Shown in pieces: positions 39,105-52,258 of a DNA stretch of 64,000 nucleotides. Origin of the DNA: Flaccisagitta enflata (taxonomy: Eukaryota > Chaetognatha > Sagittoidea > Aphragmophora); the NCBI GenBank assembly GCA_965153355.1, contig OZ231127.1, forward strand, positions 14,384,001 to 14,448,000, given 5' to 3'. The notes beneath the pieces were generated by a model. The model made no database searches. It saw only the letters and a program-made list of their open reading frames with translations, and was not told the DNA's origin. Within the stretch, counting starts at the first letter, position 1, and the number at the start of each line of letters is the position of its first letter. The translations under genes and the position numbers were made by a program.

Positions 39105-39182
39105 AATTAGGGATGTAGAAGCGATTGACCGCTTCCATTTTGGTGAGTGGGCTAACTGCGGAAGCGCTTTCTCATCCCTAAT
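39105..39182 (+). repeat. Short inverted repeat with ATTAGGGATG ends
   Basis: ATTAGGGATG is inverted as CATCCCTAAT about 75 bp away, with AGCG...CGCTT pairing inside. It may be a very short MITE; no target duplication was seen. Confidence 0.4.
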
Positions 39183-39289
39183 CAAACCAGTGGCTGTCGC
39201 CAAACATGTGAATTGCAGGTGCAATTGACATCATGTTCAGTGGATATACTTAGATTTTATTTTCAAAAACTACAAAAAAGGAAATGAGC

Positions 39290-41525
39290 ATAGTATGAGG
39301 AAATAATAGAGAAACAAAAGCTATATTCATATAGGGAAAGACAAGGGAAGAACTGAATAACATTACCCATATTCATTAAGGGAAAGACGAGGGAAAGACA
39401 GAGAAACAAAAGCCATATTGATAAAGTGAAAAACAAGGGAAGAACTGAAAAACATTACCCATATTTATATAGGGAAGGACAGAGAAAGAAAAGTCATATT
39501 GATATAGGGAAAGACAAAGAGGAGCTGAAAAATATACCCATATTCATATAGGGAAAGACAAGGGAAGAACAGAGAAACAAAAGCCATATTGATGTAGGGT
39601 AAGACAAGAGAGGAACTGAAAATCATAACCAATATTCATATAGATAAAGACAAGGAAAGAGCAGAGAAACAAAAGCCATATTGATGTAGGGGGAGATAAG
39701 GGAAGAACTGAAAAACATTACCTATATTCAGACAGCCTTTACAGGGAAAGACAAGGGAAGAACTGAAAAACATTACCCATATTCATATAGGGAAAGACAA
39801 GGGAAGAACAGAGAAACAAAAACCATTGATATAGGGAAAGACAAGGCAAGAACTGAAAAACAATACCCATATTCATATAGGGAAAGACAAGGGAGGAACT
39901 GAAAAACATTACCCATATTCATAAAGGGAAAGACAAGGGAAGAACAGAGAAACAAAAGCCATATTGATGTAGGGGAAGACAAAGGAAGAACTGAAAAACG
40001 TTACCCATACTTGTAAAAGGAAAGTCGGGGAAAGAACAGAGAAATAAAAACTATGTTGATGTAGGGAAAGACAAGGGAAGAACTAAAAAACATTACCCAT
40101 ATTCATACAGAGAAAGACAAGGGATGAACAGAGAAACAAAATCCATATTGATATAGGGAAAGACAAGGAAAGAGTTGAAAAACATTACCTATATTCACAT
40201 AGGGAAAGACAAGGGAAGAACAGAGAAACAAAAGCCATATTGATGTAGGGGAAGACAAAGGAAGAACTGAAAAACATTACCCATATTCATACAGGGAAAG
40301 ACAAGGGAAGATCAGAGAAACAAAAGCCATATTGATGTAGGGGAAGACAAGGGAGTAACTGAAAAACATTACCGATATTCATACAGATTAAGACAAGAAA
40401 AGAACCGAGAAACAAAAGCCATATTGATGTAGGGGAAGACAAGGGAAGAACTGAAAAACATTACCCATATTCATACAGGGAAAGACAAGGGAAGAACTAA
40501 AAAACATTACCCATATTCATAAAGGGAAAGCCAAGGGAAGAACCGAAAAACATTACCCATATTTGTATAGGGAAAGACAAGGGAAGAACTTAAAAACACT
40601 ACCCATATTTGTATAGGGAAAGACAAGGGAGGAACATGGAAACAAGAACCGTATTGATGTAGGGAAAGATAACGGAAGAACTGGAAAACATTACCCAAAT
40701 TCATATAGGGAAAGACAAGGAATGAGTTGAAAAAATTACCCCTACATATGTAGAGAAGACAAGGGAAGAACTGAAAAACATCTCCCATAGTCACATAGGG
40801 AAAGACAAGGGAAGACCAGAAAAACATTACCCATATTGTCGTAGGGAAAGACAAGGGAAGAACTGAAAAACATAACGCATATTCACATAGGAAAAGTCAA
40901 GGGAAGAACTGAAAAACATGACGCATATTCACATAGGAAAAGACAAGGGAAGAACTGAAAAATATTACCCATATTCACAAAGGGAAAGACAATAGAAGAA
41001 CAGAGAAACAAAAGCCATATTGATATAGGGAAAGACAAGGGAAGAGCTGAAAATCATTACCCATATTCAAGGGAAGAATTAAAAAACATTATCCATATTT
41101 GTATAGGGAAAGACAAGGGAAGAACTGAAAAACATAACGCATATTCACAGAGGAAAAGACAAGGGAAGAACAGAAAAACATTACCTATATTCATATAGGG
41201 AAAGACAAGGGAAGAACAGAAAAACATTACCCATATTCATTTAGGGAAAGACAAGGGAAGAATAGAAAAACATTACCCATATTCACATAGGGAAAGACAA
41301 GGGAAGAATAGAAAAACATTACCCATATTAACAAAAGGAAAGTCAAGGGAAGAACAAAAAAACATTACCCATATTCATATAGGGAAAGACAAGAGGGGAA
41401 CAGAGAAACAAAAGCCATTTTCATATGGGGAAAGACAAGGGAAGGACAAAGAAACAGAAGCTGTTTTCATATAGGGTTAGACAAGGGAAGGATAAGGGAA
41501 AGACAGTGAAAAACAAAACCCTATT
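39290..41525 (+). repeat. ~46-bp two-variant satellite array
   Basis: About 48 units. Type A: TGAAAAACATTACCCATATT plus CATATAGGGAAAGACAAGGG. Type B: AGAGAAACAAAAGCCATATT plus GATGTAGGGGAAGACAAGGG. A and B alternate in the left half, while type A dominates after about 40,900. It grades into an A/G-rich tail at 41.53-41.60 kb. Confidence 0.92.
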
Positions 41526-41988
41526 TTCAAAGAGAGTGGAAGGAAAAAAAAGAGAAAAAAAAGAAAAAAAAAGAAAAAAAAAAAAAAAGAAAAACATTTT
41601 GTGGAGTTATAGTGAATTGCTTAACGCAATTCACAAACATAAGAAATAAGGAACATGATGGAGCAAAAAAAAGATTGAGAGCGAAAGAGAATGTAATCGG
41701 TGGACAAGATGGAATTAGGACTTGAGCAGGGATAGGGGCTGGGAGAGAGTGAAAGCAAAAGGCAAGGACCGAGAACAACTGCAGACCAACGTGTTCAATA
41801 TGAAAGAGAACAAGAAGAAGAACAACTGCAGACCAGCTTATTGAATATGAAAGAGTTGCAGAAAACAATTTACATGAGAACGTCGTAGGCTCGTAATCCA
41901 CACTTGCACGATCCGTAATGAGATGATAAAAGTTCATGAAGCGAGTCCTATAACTGCTCGGGGATCCCCTCTCCCGGCGATACACAGT

Positions 41989-42126
<138 letters not shown>

Positions 42127-42129
42127 AAG

Positions 42130-43630
42130 GGAGAGATATGTGTTTTCCTTGAAAACGTTTGTCACCAGTGCGAATCGAAGGGATGGAATTGAAGGCAGTG
42201 CAGTAAGGCCCGGGCATCGGGGGCCTCAAGCTAAGATCCTCAAGACAATGAGCGTGTTTGCCAGGATGACAAAATGAATAGTAATGATCTATAAGTTTAA
42301 CTAGGTTTTTTTAGTTTTGCCAATAAACGAGTAGTGACTACGCTGGTTTGCATCGACGCCTGCGCCCCCAAACATCAACTTGAAGACGCGCATCAGAAAA
42401 TGAACAACTTTTTTCCTTAAGAAAACCCTTCCGCGACCAAAAAGAGAAAAAAAATCCTTCAAGAGTGAATCCGATCACCCCCCCCCCCTTCCCAGCATCT
42501 ACCGCGCCGAAAGCTACTTCATTTCACTAAAAAAAATGTCCTTACTTCCCCGGTTCACTGTCCCGCCCTTTTTCCCGACTTAGCCTTGGGACAATCTCAT
42601 AAAAGCCCGTTAGCATATTAGTGATAATTTGGAAAAATCACCCCCCCTCAAAAAAAAATGCAGATCGTATTAACGATATTTTTTCCCGCGTGAAATTTCA
42701 AATCTACCTCAGGGAAGCAATGAACGGATTCTCAGGTGAACTCCATCGACTAAAACGATTCTTAGGGTAATCTTTAGCGACAGGAAATCTTTAGCGATAG
42801 GAAATCTGCAGCGACATCAACCATTTGAACGACTTGATCGAGATCAATAACTTGAAAGATGATGCGGGTGGTGCGAGTGACATTTGCAGCTTAAGCAATG
42901 TTTGAGACATATGTTTCTAGAACTAAGAGATATAGAATTGACTTAAGGAACTTGCTGGAAATGGAATCGTGGGCACAGATTATCGACTTTGTCATTGAAT
43001 CACCTTCTCATTTTACACGCTCTTGTCACGCCACAGTGGACCATTTGCACTCTGTGTCGGATTACATAACTTAAAAACTTGTGTTGTTCCAGAGCTTTTG
43101 CAGCCCAATGTGCTTGAATAAGTGAGCCAAAATTCATGCCCAGAACCGTCTTCCTGTACGATGTACACGCCTCGAACTCTCATGAAATGCTCCCCCGTCT
43201 CCGCTTCACCTACCGTTACGACACTCGTATTTTCAAATGAGAAAAAGAAAATAATCATCCTGAAACTTATCGATAGAAACAAAACGAGGATGATAATGTA
43301 ACACAAATCATTGATTATTGTCGTTACAAAATTTGTAGCAAAGACATGATCTGGAAACGAACCTTACCCTCCCAAAACTCGACTTGCAAATCAGCGGCTA
43401 AAAGACTCATAACAGATCGTCTTCATTGCCGCCTCCTCCGTCGCGGCCACCGCCATCCCCACCTCTGCCACCGCCCCGCTACCAACCCCCGCCGCTACCA
43501 CCGCCACCACCGCTGCCGACGAAGACGATGAGGACCGCTGATCATTTCTCTCTCAAATTTCATCTTTTTTTTCTTCTTCTTCTCTTGCCTCATTCTCGCA
43601 AAACGCAAATTTGCATTTTTGAGAGCAAAA

Positions 43631-43675
<45 letters not shown>

Positions 43676-44328
43676 TTTGCAACTTTTTTTTTTCTTTTTT
43701 GCAAAATTTTGATGCGCACTCAAAGAATATCCAAGGGCAAAAAAGTGGGAATGAGGAGTAAAATGAAAGCTGGCAAGTAAAGAGATACAAATGACATTCA
43801 AGAAATTAGGACCTTTTTACCAGAAGCGCTTTTTTTCAGAGGCATCTCCAAAAGCACAGGCCGTGTCGGCGCGCCTAGCGCCATGGCTAGAGCGTTATCG
43901 ACTGTCGGATTCCCAGCCTCAAATACGGCTGTGGCTAGGGCATCTGTTACAGGGCTTACTAACCACCGGTTGGCCTAGTTTCTCGAGCAGGCTCTCGGGC
44001 TCATCGTCGTGGAGTGAGCGGCATTCAGCCGAAATACTTTCCGGACCAGCCCCACATGATGAGCGAGTAAGTGGGAAACGATTAATCTTCCAAGACAATG
44101 AAAGAAACGAAAACTAATGAAATTATCGAATTCCACCACTTATACTGCGAGTAGAAATACACTCTTTTCTTTGATTAAGAACCCTGTTTATAAGAACATC
44201 GAGGCTCAGATTTGGAAAAAAATTAGAACAATCATAAAAACATAGTCAGCCGCACAATAGGGAGGATTATGAGAACATTCTTCTTGTTTTGGCTCTAGGT
44301 TAATGAGGGAATTGTGACTGTGTTATTA
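42130..44328. other. Gene-poor stretch with a GC-rich island
   Basis: No coding signal. 43855-44070 is clearly GC-richer than its surroundings and contains CATGGCTAGAGCGTTATCGA, faintly like a SINE head. C runs at 42477-42488. Confidence 0.4.
43633..43672 (+). repeat. (GA)n microsatellite
   Basis: Perfect run of about 20 copies. Confidence 0.95.
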
Positions 44329-44440
44329 TGATAGGTGGAACAACATCCCTCACTATACCCAAACTAAAATAAATGGAAGAGGGTCTTGTGAGCCCTCACT
44401 GACTAGTTATTACGCGCATCACTCCTAGTTTTCCATAAAA
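44329..44440 (+). repeat. Dispersed ~110-bp element, stand-alone copy
   Basis: Reads TATGATAGGTGGAACAACAT through CTAGTTTTCC in plus orientation, outside any recognised gene. A second, 5'-only fragment follows at 44648-44690. These copies define the element boundaries used for the two intronic copies. Confidence 0.65.
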
Positions 44441-45094
44441 CAGATTTTGAGTAACATTCCCTCTCACTCTAACCCAAAAGAAAACTCCTTACCAAAATAG
44501 TTAAGGGCTAATGTCTATCACCTTTGTTACCAAAATTCAACAAATCACCCGAGGGTAACATTGTTAAGAAACCATACCCTTAGAGGATAGAATCGAGGTC
44601 AAGCTTACTGCGACCGCCGGACATTCCAATCCAAGGTACTGAGTAGTATGATAGGTGGAACAACATCCCTCACTATACCCAAACTAAAGCATCAGGGATA
44701 TCGAGCAATGATCAAGAGAAAATGGTTGTAGATGAATCTGATATCCGGAAGCATCAATTTACTGCAAAGACGCTGATCGGAGTTTCTATTTTTTTCTCAT
44801 TTTTTCCATTACTTGATTTCTGTTGGTCCTATCATGGGGAACTTTGGCGGAGAAACGGCGAGAAGTGTTTCCTACCTCAGGAATTTTTTATAGCAAGGTA
44901 AGATGAATATTCTTCGTCTCCCAGCGTTTGGAAAAAAAGAACTCATGGAGTACTAGTTTGATAATACTCAAACAGTGAGCCATATGACGTCAGGATCAAC
45001 TTTAATAGTGCACAATACTGGTATTTTCAATAATGATACATTCCAGAAGTTATTTGGCCCGGTATACACAGCGACAATGAAGGAAAAGGACAAA

Positions 45095-45440
45095 AACAAC
45101 TAATGAAAGAAAGACGAAGATGCTGAAGATGAACAACAATGATGCTGAAGAACAACAACGATGCTGAAGAAGAACGACAACGAGGCTGAAGGAGAATGAC
45201 GACGAGGCTGAAGGAGAACGACAACGAGGCTGAAGGAGAACGACGACGAGGCTGAAGGAGAACGACGACGAGGCTGAAGGAGAACGACAACGAGGCTGAA
45301 GGAGAACGACGACAAGGCTGAAGGAGAACGACGACGAGGCTGAAGAAGAACGACGATGAGGCTTAAGGAGAACGACGACAAGGGTGAAGGAGAACGACGA
45401 GGCTGAAGGAGAAGAACAACGACGGTGAAAATGAAGAACG
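45095..45440 (+). repeat. ~18-21-bp GAGGCTGAAGGAGAACGACG minisatellite
   Basis: About 18 units of GCTGAAGGAGAACGACGACG with variants, tapering into a GAA/AAC-rich tail to about 45,660. Confidence 0.88.
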
Positions 45441-45825
45441 ATGACGGAGAAGGAAAATAACAATGATAATGAAGTTGAAGAACAACAGCAGTAGAAGGGG
45501 AAAACAATGACACTGAAGGGATAAAACGACGAAAAAGAGAAAAAGAAAAATGACAACAATGAATTGATGGGAAAAAAACAATGAAGAAGAGGAGACGAAT
45601 AACAATGATAAAGGGAAGGAACATAAAAGGGAAAGAAAAGAAGGACAATGAAGCTAAACAATTATCATAGAGCATGAGGACAATGTTGGAGATGAATGTA
45701 TTTGTTCAATTTTTGTTTTCAAATGATCTGCTTCTTGTAGAAACTTATTTTATGAATCTTATCTCCGCAAATGCTTCATCTTTGTTTGATCACTGTCCTA
45801 CACTGAGGCCCATACCATGACTAAG

Positions 45826-46120
45826 TTAACAAGGCCAGATACACGGCAATCCAGTCGCGGATGGTTGGGCAGGAGCAATATTGCAAAAAAACGATCGCAA
45901 TTCAACAAGGCCAGATACACGGGCAATACCAGTTGCGGATGGGTGGGCAGGGGCAAAAATACGCGTTTTGAGACTTTCCAACTCGATCACCACAGACAAA
46001 CGGACCGATGGACAGAAAAAGCCTCTTATAGAGCTGGGTGTCTATAACTAAAAATATTACAGAGGGACCGACGGACGGACCAACCGACACGGCAAGGTGT
46101 AGTTGTGTGTCCGCGACTAA
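45826..46120 (-). mobile_element. AGTCGCG-family element, diverged copy
   Basis: AACAAGGCCAGATACACGGC occurs twice (45827, 45907), followed by GGACGGACCAACCGACACGG and a final CCGCGACTAAAA. The doubled tail suggests two nested or tandem insertions. Confidence 0.5.
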
Positions 46121-46199
46121 AAGTGTTAGGTTACAACTATGCTGCACAGTTAAATTGATAAGGCTGTCATTAAGATGTGGCCACAATTTGGGCGCTGAG

Positions 46200-46990
46200 G
46201 ACAGGATTAGGTCTTCTAGGCCGCAATTAGGTCGCTCAGGCCGCGATTAGGTTGCTGTGGCCTCAATAAGATGCTGAGGCCTTGATAAGCTCGCTAAGGC
46301 CGGGATTAGGTTGTTGACCCCAGGTTTAGGTTATAAAGACTGGGATTAGGTTGGGTTTTGGTGGTTGAGGTTGGGATTAGGTCGTTGAGGCCGGGATTAG
46401 GTTGTTGAGGCCGGGATTAGGTTGTTGAGGCCGGGATTAGGTCGTTGAGGCCGGGATTAGGTCGTTGAGGCCGGGATTAGGTCGTCGAGGCTGGGATTAG
46501 GTCGTTGAGGCCGAGATTAGGTCGTTGAGGCCGGGATTAGGTCGTTGAGGCGGGAATTAGGTCGTTGAGGCTGGGATTAGGTCGTTGAGGCCGGGATTAG
46601 GTCGTTGAGGCCGGGATTAGGTCGTTGAGGCCGGGATTAGGTCGTTGAGGCCGGGATTAGGTCGTTGAGGCCGGGATTAGGTCGTTGAGGCCGGGATTAG
46701 GTCGTTGAGGCCGGGATTAGGTCGTTGAGGCCGGGATTAGGTCGTTGAGGCCGGGATTAGGTCGTTGAGGCCGGGATTAGGTCGTTGAGGCCGGGATTAG
46801 GTCGTTGAGGCCGGGATTAGGTCGTTGAGGCCGGGATTAGGTCGTTGAGGCCGGGATTAGGTCGTTGAGGCCGGGATTAGGTTGTTGAGGCCGGGATTAG
46901 GTCGTTGAGGCCGGGATTGGATCGTTGAGGCCGGAATTAGGTCATTGAGGCTGGGATTAGGTCGTTGAGGCCAGGATTAGGTCGTCGAGG
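46200..46990 (+). repeat. 20-bp satellite GTCGTTGAGGCCGGGATTAG
   Basis: About 30 nearly identical units in strict 20-bp register at 46381-46980, with degenerate units on the left from 46200. The central units (46600-46880) are almost all identical, so the array homogenised from the inside. Confidence 0.97.
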
Positions 46991-47039
46991 CTGTCATATA
47001 GAGAGAAAACGTGACACACGTGGCTGTAACGCATCATAT

Positions 47040-48570
47040 GCCGCCATAATAAAAAAAAACTAAGAATATTACATTTATCACAAAATGTTTGATATGATTA
47101 CCGCCAAAGTTATTGCTTGATCGCTGTACAACCTACTCAGGATATATCAAGGAGTTGGATGATTATTTATGTAAAATTTCAGAAAATTTTATATAATATT
47201 TGTAAAGCTACACAAGTTCGAATTTTTTAAGCGGTTAGCATAGTTGAGGTGGTTTGCCTTCTCAAAAGTACCTGAAATTTTACATTATAGAAGACAAGGT
47301 CAAAGGATGTTACCATACAAAAAATCAAGTTAATCGGACAATTCGTTTCTGAGTTGTGGCCTGGCAAAGTTTAGATGAAAAAAGTGACGATGAGTTTCGA
47401 TTCAGAATAGCGCACGGGACAACTTCTGCGTTCTCAATCTGAATGTTGATCATTAGGAAATAGTCATCTTTCATGTCCCTACTAAGTCAGACTGGCGCCA
47501 TGGCGTATTGGTTATGATGCAAGACTTGCAACTTTGAGGTTGCCAGTTCGCATCTAAGCATGTTTCCCTTTTTTGAAATCAGAGGTTTCAGTTAAAGATG
47601 ATGAAAACGGGTGAAGGGGAGCCACGTGACAGGAAATAAGTGGCAGCGAGGGTGCGCAAATATCAATAAGTAGTAAAGGGACAATGATTAAAGGCATATT
47701 TGCCTGGAAGAATTTGAATTAAATTCTGAGTCCGGCAATAGAATTGTCCAATGATAAATGGAAGAGGGCCTTGTGAGAGAGGTTTATAGTTTACATCGAT
47801 CAGTCTTACAGTTAAAATTGATTTGTTTGTGATTGATATTTTAGTTCTCATATCCTTTTGATTAAAATTTGACCATTCTTGTAAAAGCTGACAATTAGAA
47901 AAAATAAAAACATCCAAAGAACAATTTGAACCTCAAATCGCTTTAAAAATAAGAACATTGAGCCTCAGAAAAAAGTAACATGTTCTTATAAGAAAAAAAG
48001 AGTGTAAGAAAGTCAATGATGATAAGGGTAATCAATAGATACATTTTGAAATGGATTTTTTTTCTTTTAAAGCTTTTTTGATTTTGATATTGTCGAGTCA
48101 TACCGCGTCATTTTTATCATCAACTAGATGAGGGGTAAAGATTCTTCTACAACGATATGCAAATTGGAGGAAGAAAAGCTCGTTGAAATCATCAAAGGGA
48201 ATTTGGGCTTATATCACTGTAAGAGGCAATCACTGTCCACGTTCAGTCACCCTCTCAAACGTCACTTGTCTCAAATGTAATAATATTGTAATATCTTGCC
48301 TTGGGTCTTGTTTGTGTTACCGTTTGACATACACTTAGCCACCTAGACAATTCCATAATTCCTCCGTCTCCGAACTCAAGGCAAACTCGTCAATCTAAAA
48401 CAAAGGCGCGCTTCCCGACCATCCATTTTACTTTTACCTTCATGTCTTCCAAATACATCTCCACTTTCGTTCTCATTCGTTTGTCCGTGGCAAAAACTCC
48501 GCCCTCTTTCGGTGCTTTTGAGAATTTCCAACGAGTCATGAGTGGAAAACAAAGAACAGGCCAATCAACA
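47040..48570. other. Gene-poor stretch
   Basis: Besides the tRNA-like fragment and a remnant of the 110-bp element (47750-47778), no feature is supported. TTGAGCCTCAGAAAAAAGTA near 47959 resembles, inverted, ATCGAGGCTCAGATTTGG at 44200, a probable shared repeat. Confidence 0.4.
47488..47565 (+). other. tRNA-derived SINE fragment or tRNA relic
   Basis: Contains an A-box-like TGGCGTATTGGTTATGATGC, an anticodon-arm-like CAAGACTTGCAACTTTG (7-base loop with T33) and a B-box-like GCCAGTTCGCATC. The T-stem pairs poorly (GCCAG against CTAAG), so it is not a functional tRNA. Confidence 0.45.
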
Positions 48571-48574
48571 CGTG

Positions 48575-48690
<116 letters not shown>

Positions 48691-48883
48691 CGAATCCTGG
48701 TGGCGACTTGCGAAGGACAAGGGCGCAAATTAGAAAACGGGGCGCAAAACAAAAGGCAAAAACAAGAAAAACGCGGGCGCAAGTAAACGGGTTTTTACTC
48801 TCAAAGGACGCATTTTCAGGGGGGAATTTTTGAGAAAGCTTTACCGCAAAATATTTGAAAAAGGTTTTAAAGAGTAAGGAGCG

Positions 48884-48893
48884 AGAGAGAGAG

Positions 48894-48973
<80 letters not shown>
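48884..48973 (+). repeat. (GA)n microsatellite abutting a foldback MITE
   Basis: The run reaches the first base of the MITE tip at 48974. Confidence 0.95.
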
Positions 48974-48975
<2 letters not shown>

Positions 48976-49537
48976 ACACCGTCTTCGGATCGGACTGTGA
49001 AATGCAAAAACTTTATAGCTCCTAAACTACTAAGAAAAAAATTATGAAATTTTTAGTGAATATTGGTAATGTGTGACGGTTTTCGCATGTCAAAGCTCAG
49101 ATCATAGGATAAAAAAGGTGAGGAGAAGAAAAATATTGAAAGAAAACCCATTTTTGATTAAGATCAATTTTTCCCCCATTTCCTTGGAAAGGAGTTGTCT
49201 TTATTTGCTTGCAATTGCTTTGCATTTAAACAAAAACTCAAGGATTTATTTTCAATAACAGATGTTAACTTATGTATTACCTAGTTGCTGCATATTCTGA
49301 GAAAAAAACAGCGCCTTCCAAAACAAAAACAGGTAAAATAAGCCATTTTGCTTAAAAAATGGATGTTTTTTCAATGTTTTGTTTTCCCCTCACCTTTTCT
49401 ATATTATGATCTGAGCTTTGACATGCAAAAACCGTCACATATTACTAATATTCACTGAAAATTTCATGACTTTTTTCCTAGTAGTTTAGGAGCTATAATG
49501 GTTTTGCATTTCACAGTCCGATCCGAAGACGGTGTAA
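48974..49537 (+). mobile_element. Foldback MITE with TTACACCGTCTTCGG tips
   Basis: The arm TTACACCGTCTTCGGATCGG and its inverse at 49518-49537 match. Complementarity continues for about 140 bp (CTCCTAAACTACTA; GTCAAAGCTCAGATCATA). The left end directly abuts a (GA)n tract. Confidence 0.75.
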
Positions 49538-49867
49538 ATGGGTATGGGTGAGACTGAAGAGTGATGCAGAGAGAGGAGAGGCTCAGGGGTAAGGCTAAAC
49601 GCGGGTGAAATCTCTTCTAATGACTCTCGGTCTTAATCATCTGCAATTAGGGAAGTAAAGACTTTCACCTTCAAACTTGGAAAATTAGCGAAGGAAAGGA
49701 AAAAAAACAGATCAACTTCCACTTCTTTAAGGGAAAAGATGTTAAAACAATTTTTATGACGGAGTCAGTACAGATTAACGAAAAAAATACCATAAAATGT
49801 TTGATTCCATGATTAGAGATAAACATTCACGTAGGAAATGTAACGTTAGAACACAGAAGTACTCCAT

Positions 49868-50483
49868 GTACTATCTAGGAAATGATTATGGAATCAAAAA
49901 GGGTGCGATTTGATTTATCAAACAAATTCTGTTAAAACCATGATACTGATCGCATAAGCACTTCATGTGATATTTTTGTTAACTAATATCTTCAGTTTTG
50001 CAGCTAGGGGGCGGTTGATAAAGACTTTCAGACAGATTATTAGGGTCTTGTTCTGCCATCTGTGAGCGGTTATTGCCAGTTTATCATTTAATGGAGAGTT
50101 TCCATTGTTTTGCTTGTCATTTCTAAACGGTTTGAGCTACAGAAACCAGATTGCGCTCATCTTGAAGATTTTTCAATGTAGATAAATTTGCTTTTTTAAA
50201 AAAAGTTATTTGCCTTTCTAGAAGCAGAGATATCTCAAGCAGAAGAAAGCCCTAATTTTTGTGTTCTATCATTTTCACTTTTTTCTACCCATTTTGAAAA
50301 TGAAAGTTTTCACTCTTTTGCTTGTCATTTCTAAACGGTTTGAGCTACAGAGACCAGATTGAACTCATCTTGAAGATTTTTTGATGTAGATTAATTTGCT
50401 TTTTTGAAAAAGTTATTTAGCATTTTTAGAAGTCAAGATATCTATGGTTAAAGTTGATTCCATAATTATTTCCTAGGTAGTAC
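49868..50483 (+). mobile_element. Foldback MITE with GTACTATCTAGGAAAT tips
   Basis: The tip TACTATCTAGGAAATGATTA is inverted at 50456-50483 with few mismatches. Inside is a direct repeat of about 105 bp (GCTTGTCATTTCTAAACGGT, copies at about 50112 and 50321). There is no coding capacity. Confidence 0.65.
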
Positions 50484-50951
50484 TAATGCAGTGGAAGAGT
50501 AAATAGAAGAAAAGAAGGAGAGAAAGAGGAAGATTGAAGAAAAGGGAAAAGAAAAAAAAAAGAAAAAGAGGAGGAAGAAGCAGATGATGGAGAAAGGCAC
50601 GGAGTAAGAACAAGGCCGAGAATAATACATACAATAACAATCATTACGAGGATGAGCAAAATAAGAAAAATGAACTAAAAGGAGAGTTCAAAACAAGAAA
50701 AAGGAAAAACAACTGAAGGATTAGGCCGAGGAAGAGGAAGAGGAAGAGGAAGTGGAAGATTGGAATTCGCTACCTGGCTACTTGGGAACGGACGAAGGCG
50801 AAATTCATTAATCTAATTTCACAACCTTAAACTCATTTGCATGTTAAGTGCTTGAAGCCTCTAACAACGCTAAGACTCATTAAAAAAACGAGAGAAGACC
50901 TGAAAGAAATCGCGCGGGGGAGAACCTGAGCGATAACTTGGCAGAGAGAAG

Positions 50952-51141
<190 letters not shown>

Positions 51142-51362
51142 CGAATAGACACGGTTATGAGACAGAGAGAGAGACAGACAGACCGAGGAAAACTGTTATG
51201 TACACAGAGAATGGGTTTCGTGTGGGAGAACTCGAATCTGTTAAATGGAAAAATGGAATGGCATGGAAAATTTCACAAACATAAAGATTCGTGATCCAGG
51301 CTTTCGACTTTCAGGCGCCCGCGGGGAGGGGAAAATAACGGCTTTCAAACAGTTGATTTCCG

Positions 51363-51365
<3 letters not shown>

Positions 51366-51449
<84 letters not shown>

Positions 51450-51478
51450 GCGTGTGCATGTGTGTGTGTGCGTGTGGG
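51366..51478 (+). repeat. (GT)n microsatellite
   Basis: Run of about 39 copies, then GTGCGT-type variants. Confidence 0.95.
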
Positions 51479-52157
51479 TTTGGTAAGTTTGTGTGTGTAC
51501 TGTGTTTTTTTATGTACTGTGTTTGTGTACTGCGTACTGTATACGTGTGTAGTTGTGCGTACCGTATTTCTTGCATTTATCGCCCCCCCCCCTAATTAGC
51601 GCTCCCCCTCAATTTTTCATGAAACGATTAGCTAATGATAAGAGTGATTTTATGAAGGAAAAAATCATAGAAAATTCACTGGAAATTCATTTTTTTTGGA
51701 AAACACCATACGAGAATTAGATGCAATACAACAAAATATTCTCTTTTTTAGTGATTTACTGTTTAGAATTCAAAGAAAATGGTCAAAAAGTGTAAATTTC
51801 ACAATACATTGTTTAAACATTAGTGAATAGGGGGCGCTAATTGCAGGTTTAAAACAACAATGTTTCATTTCAATTTCGAGAGCGCCCGGGGCACTAATTA
51901 CAAGAAATACGGTATCTGTTTTTGTTCGTGTACTACTACTAGTGTCGGATTAAACAAAAGACGGCAAAATATAGATGCGCCATTGCAAACTGATCTAGCT
52001 CTGTATCTATTTCTCTGCAGAGATGTATGAATGTTGTAGTCGATGATTATGAGCCAAATCGGCCCTCGGGGGTCAGTTTTACCTGCGAGGCTATGACCCA
52101 AGCTTCATCCTTGGAGCACATTTCCCGCTCTGTGGCTCCAGGGATTCAGAACTCAAA

Positions 52158-52258
<101 letters not shown>

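Noticed and set aside
39290-41525. CRISPR-like regular repeats
   Set aside because: Units are contiguous with no unique spacers, and the sequence context is eukaryotic.
43791-44117. 108-codon frame over the GC-rich island
   Set aside because: No domain or splice context; open probably because of base composition.
45027-45675. Overlapping Ser/Leu/Val-rich frames up to 203 codons
   Set aside because: Shadows of the GAGGCTGAAGGAGAACGACG minisatellite on three frames.
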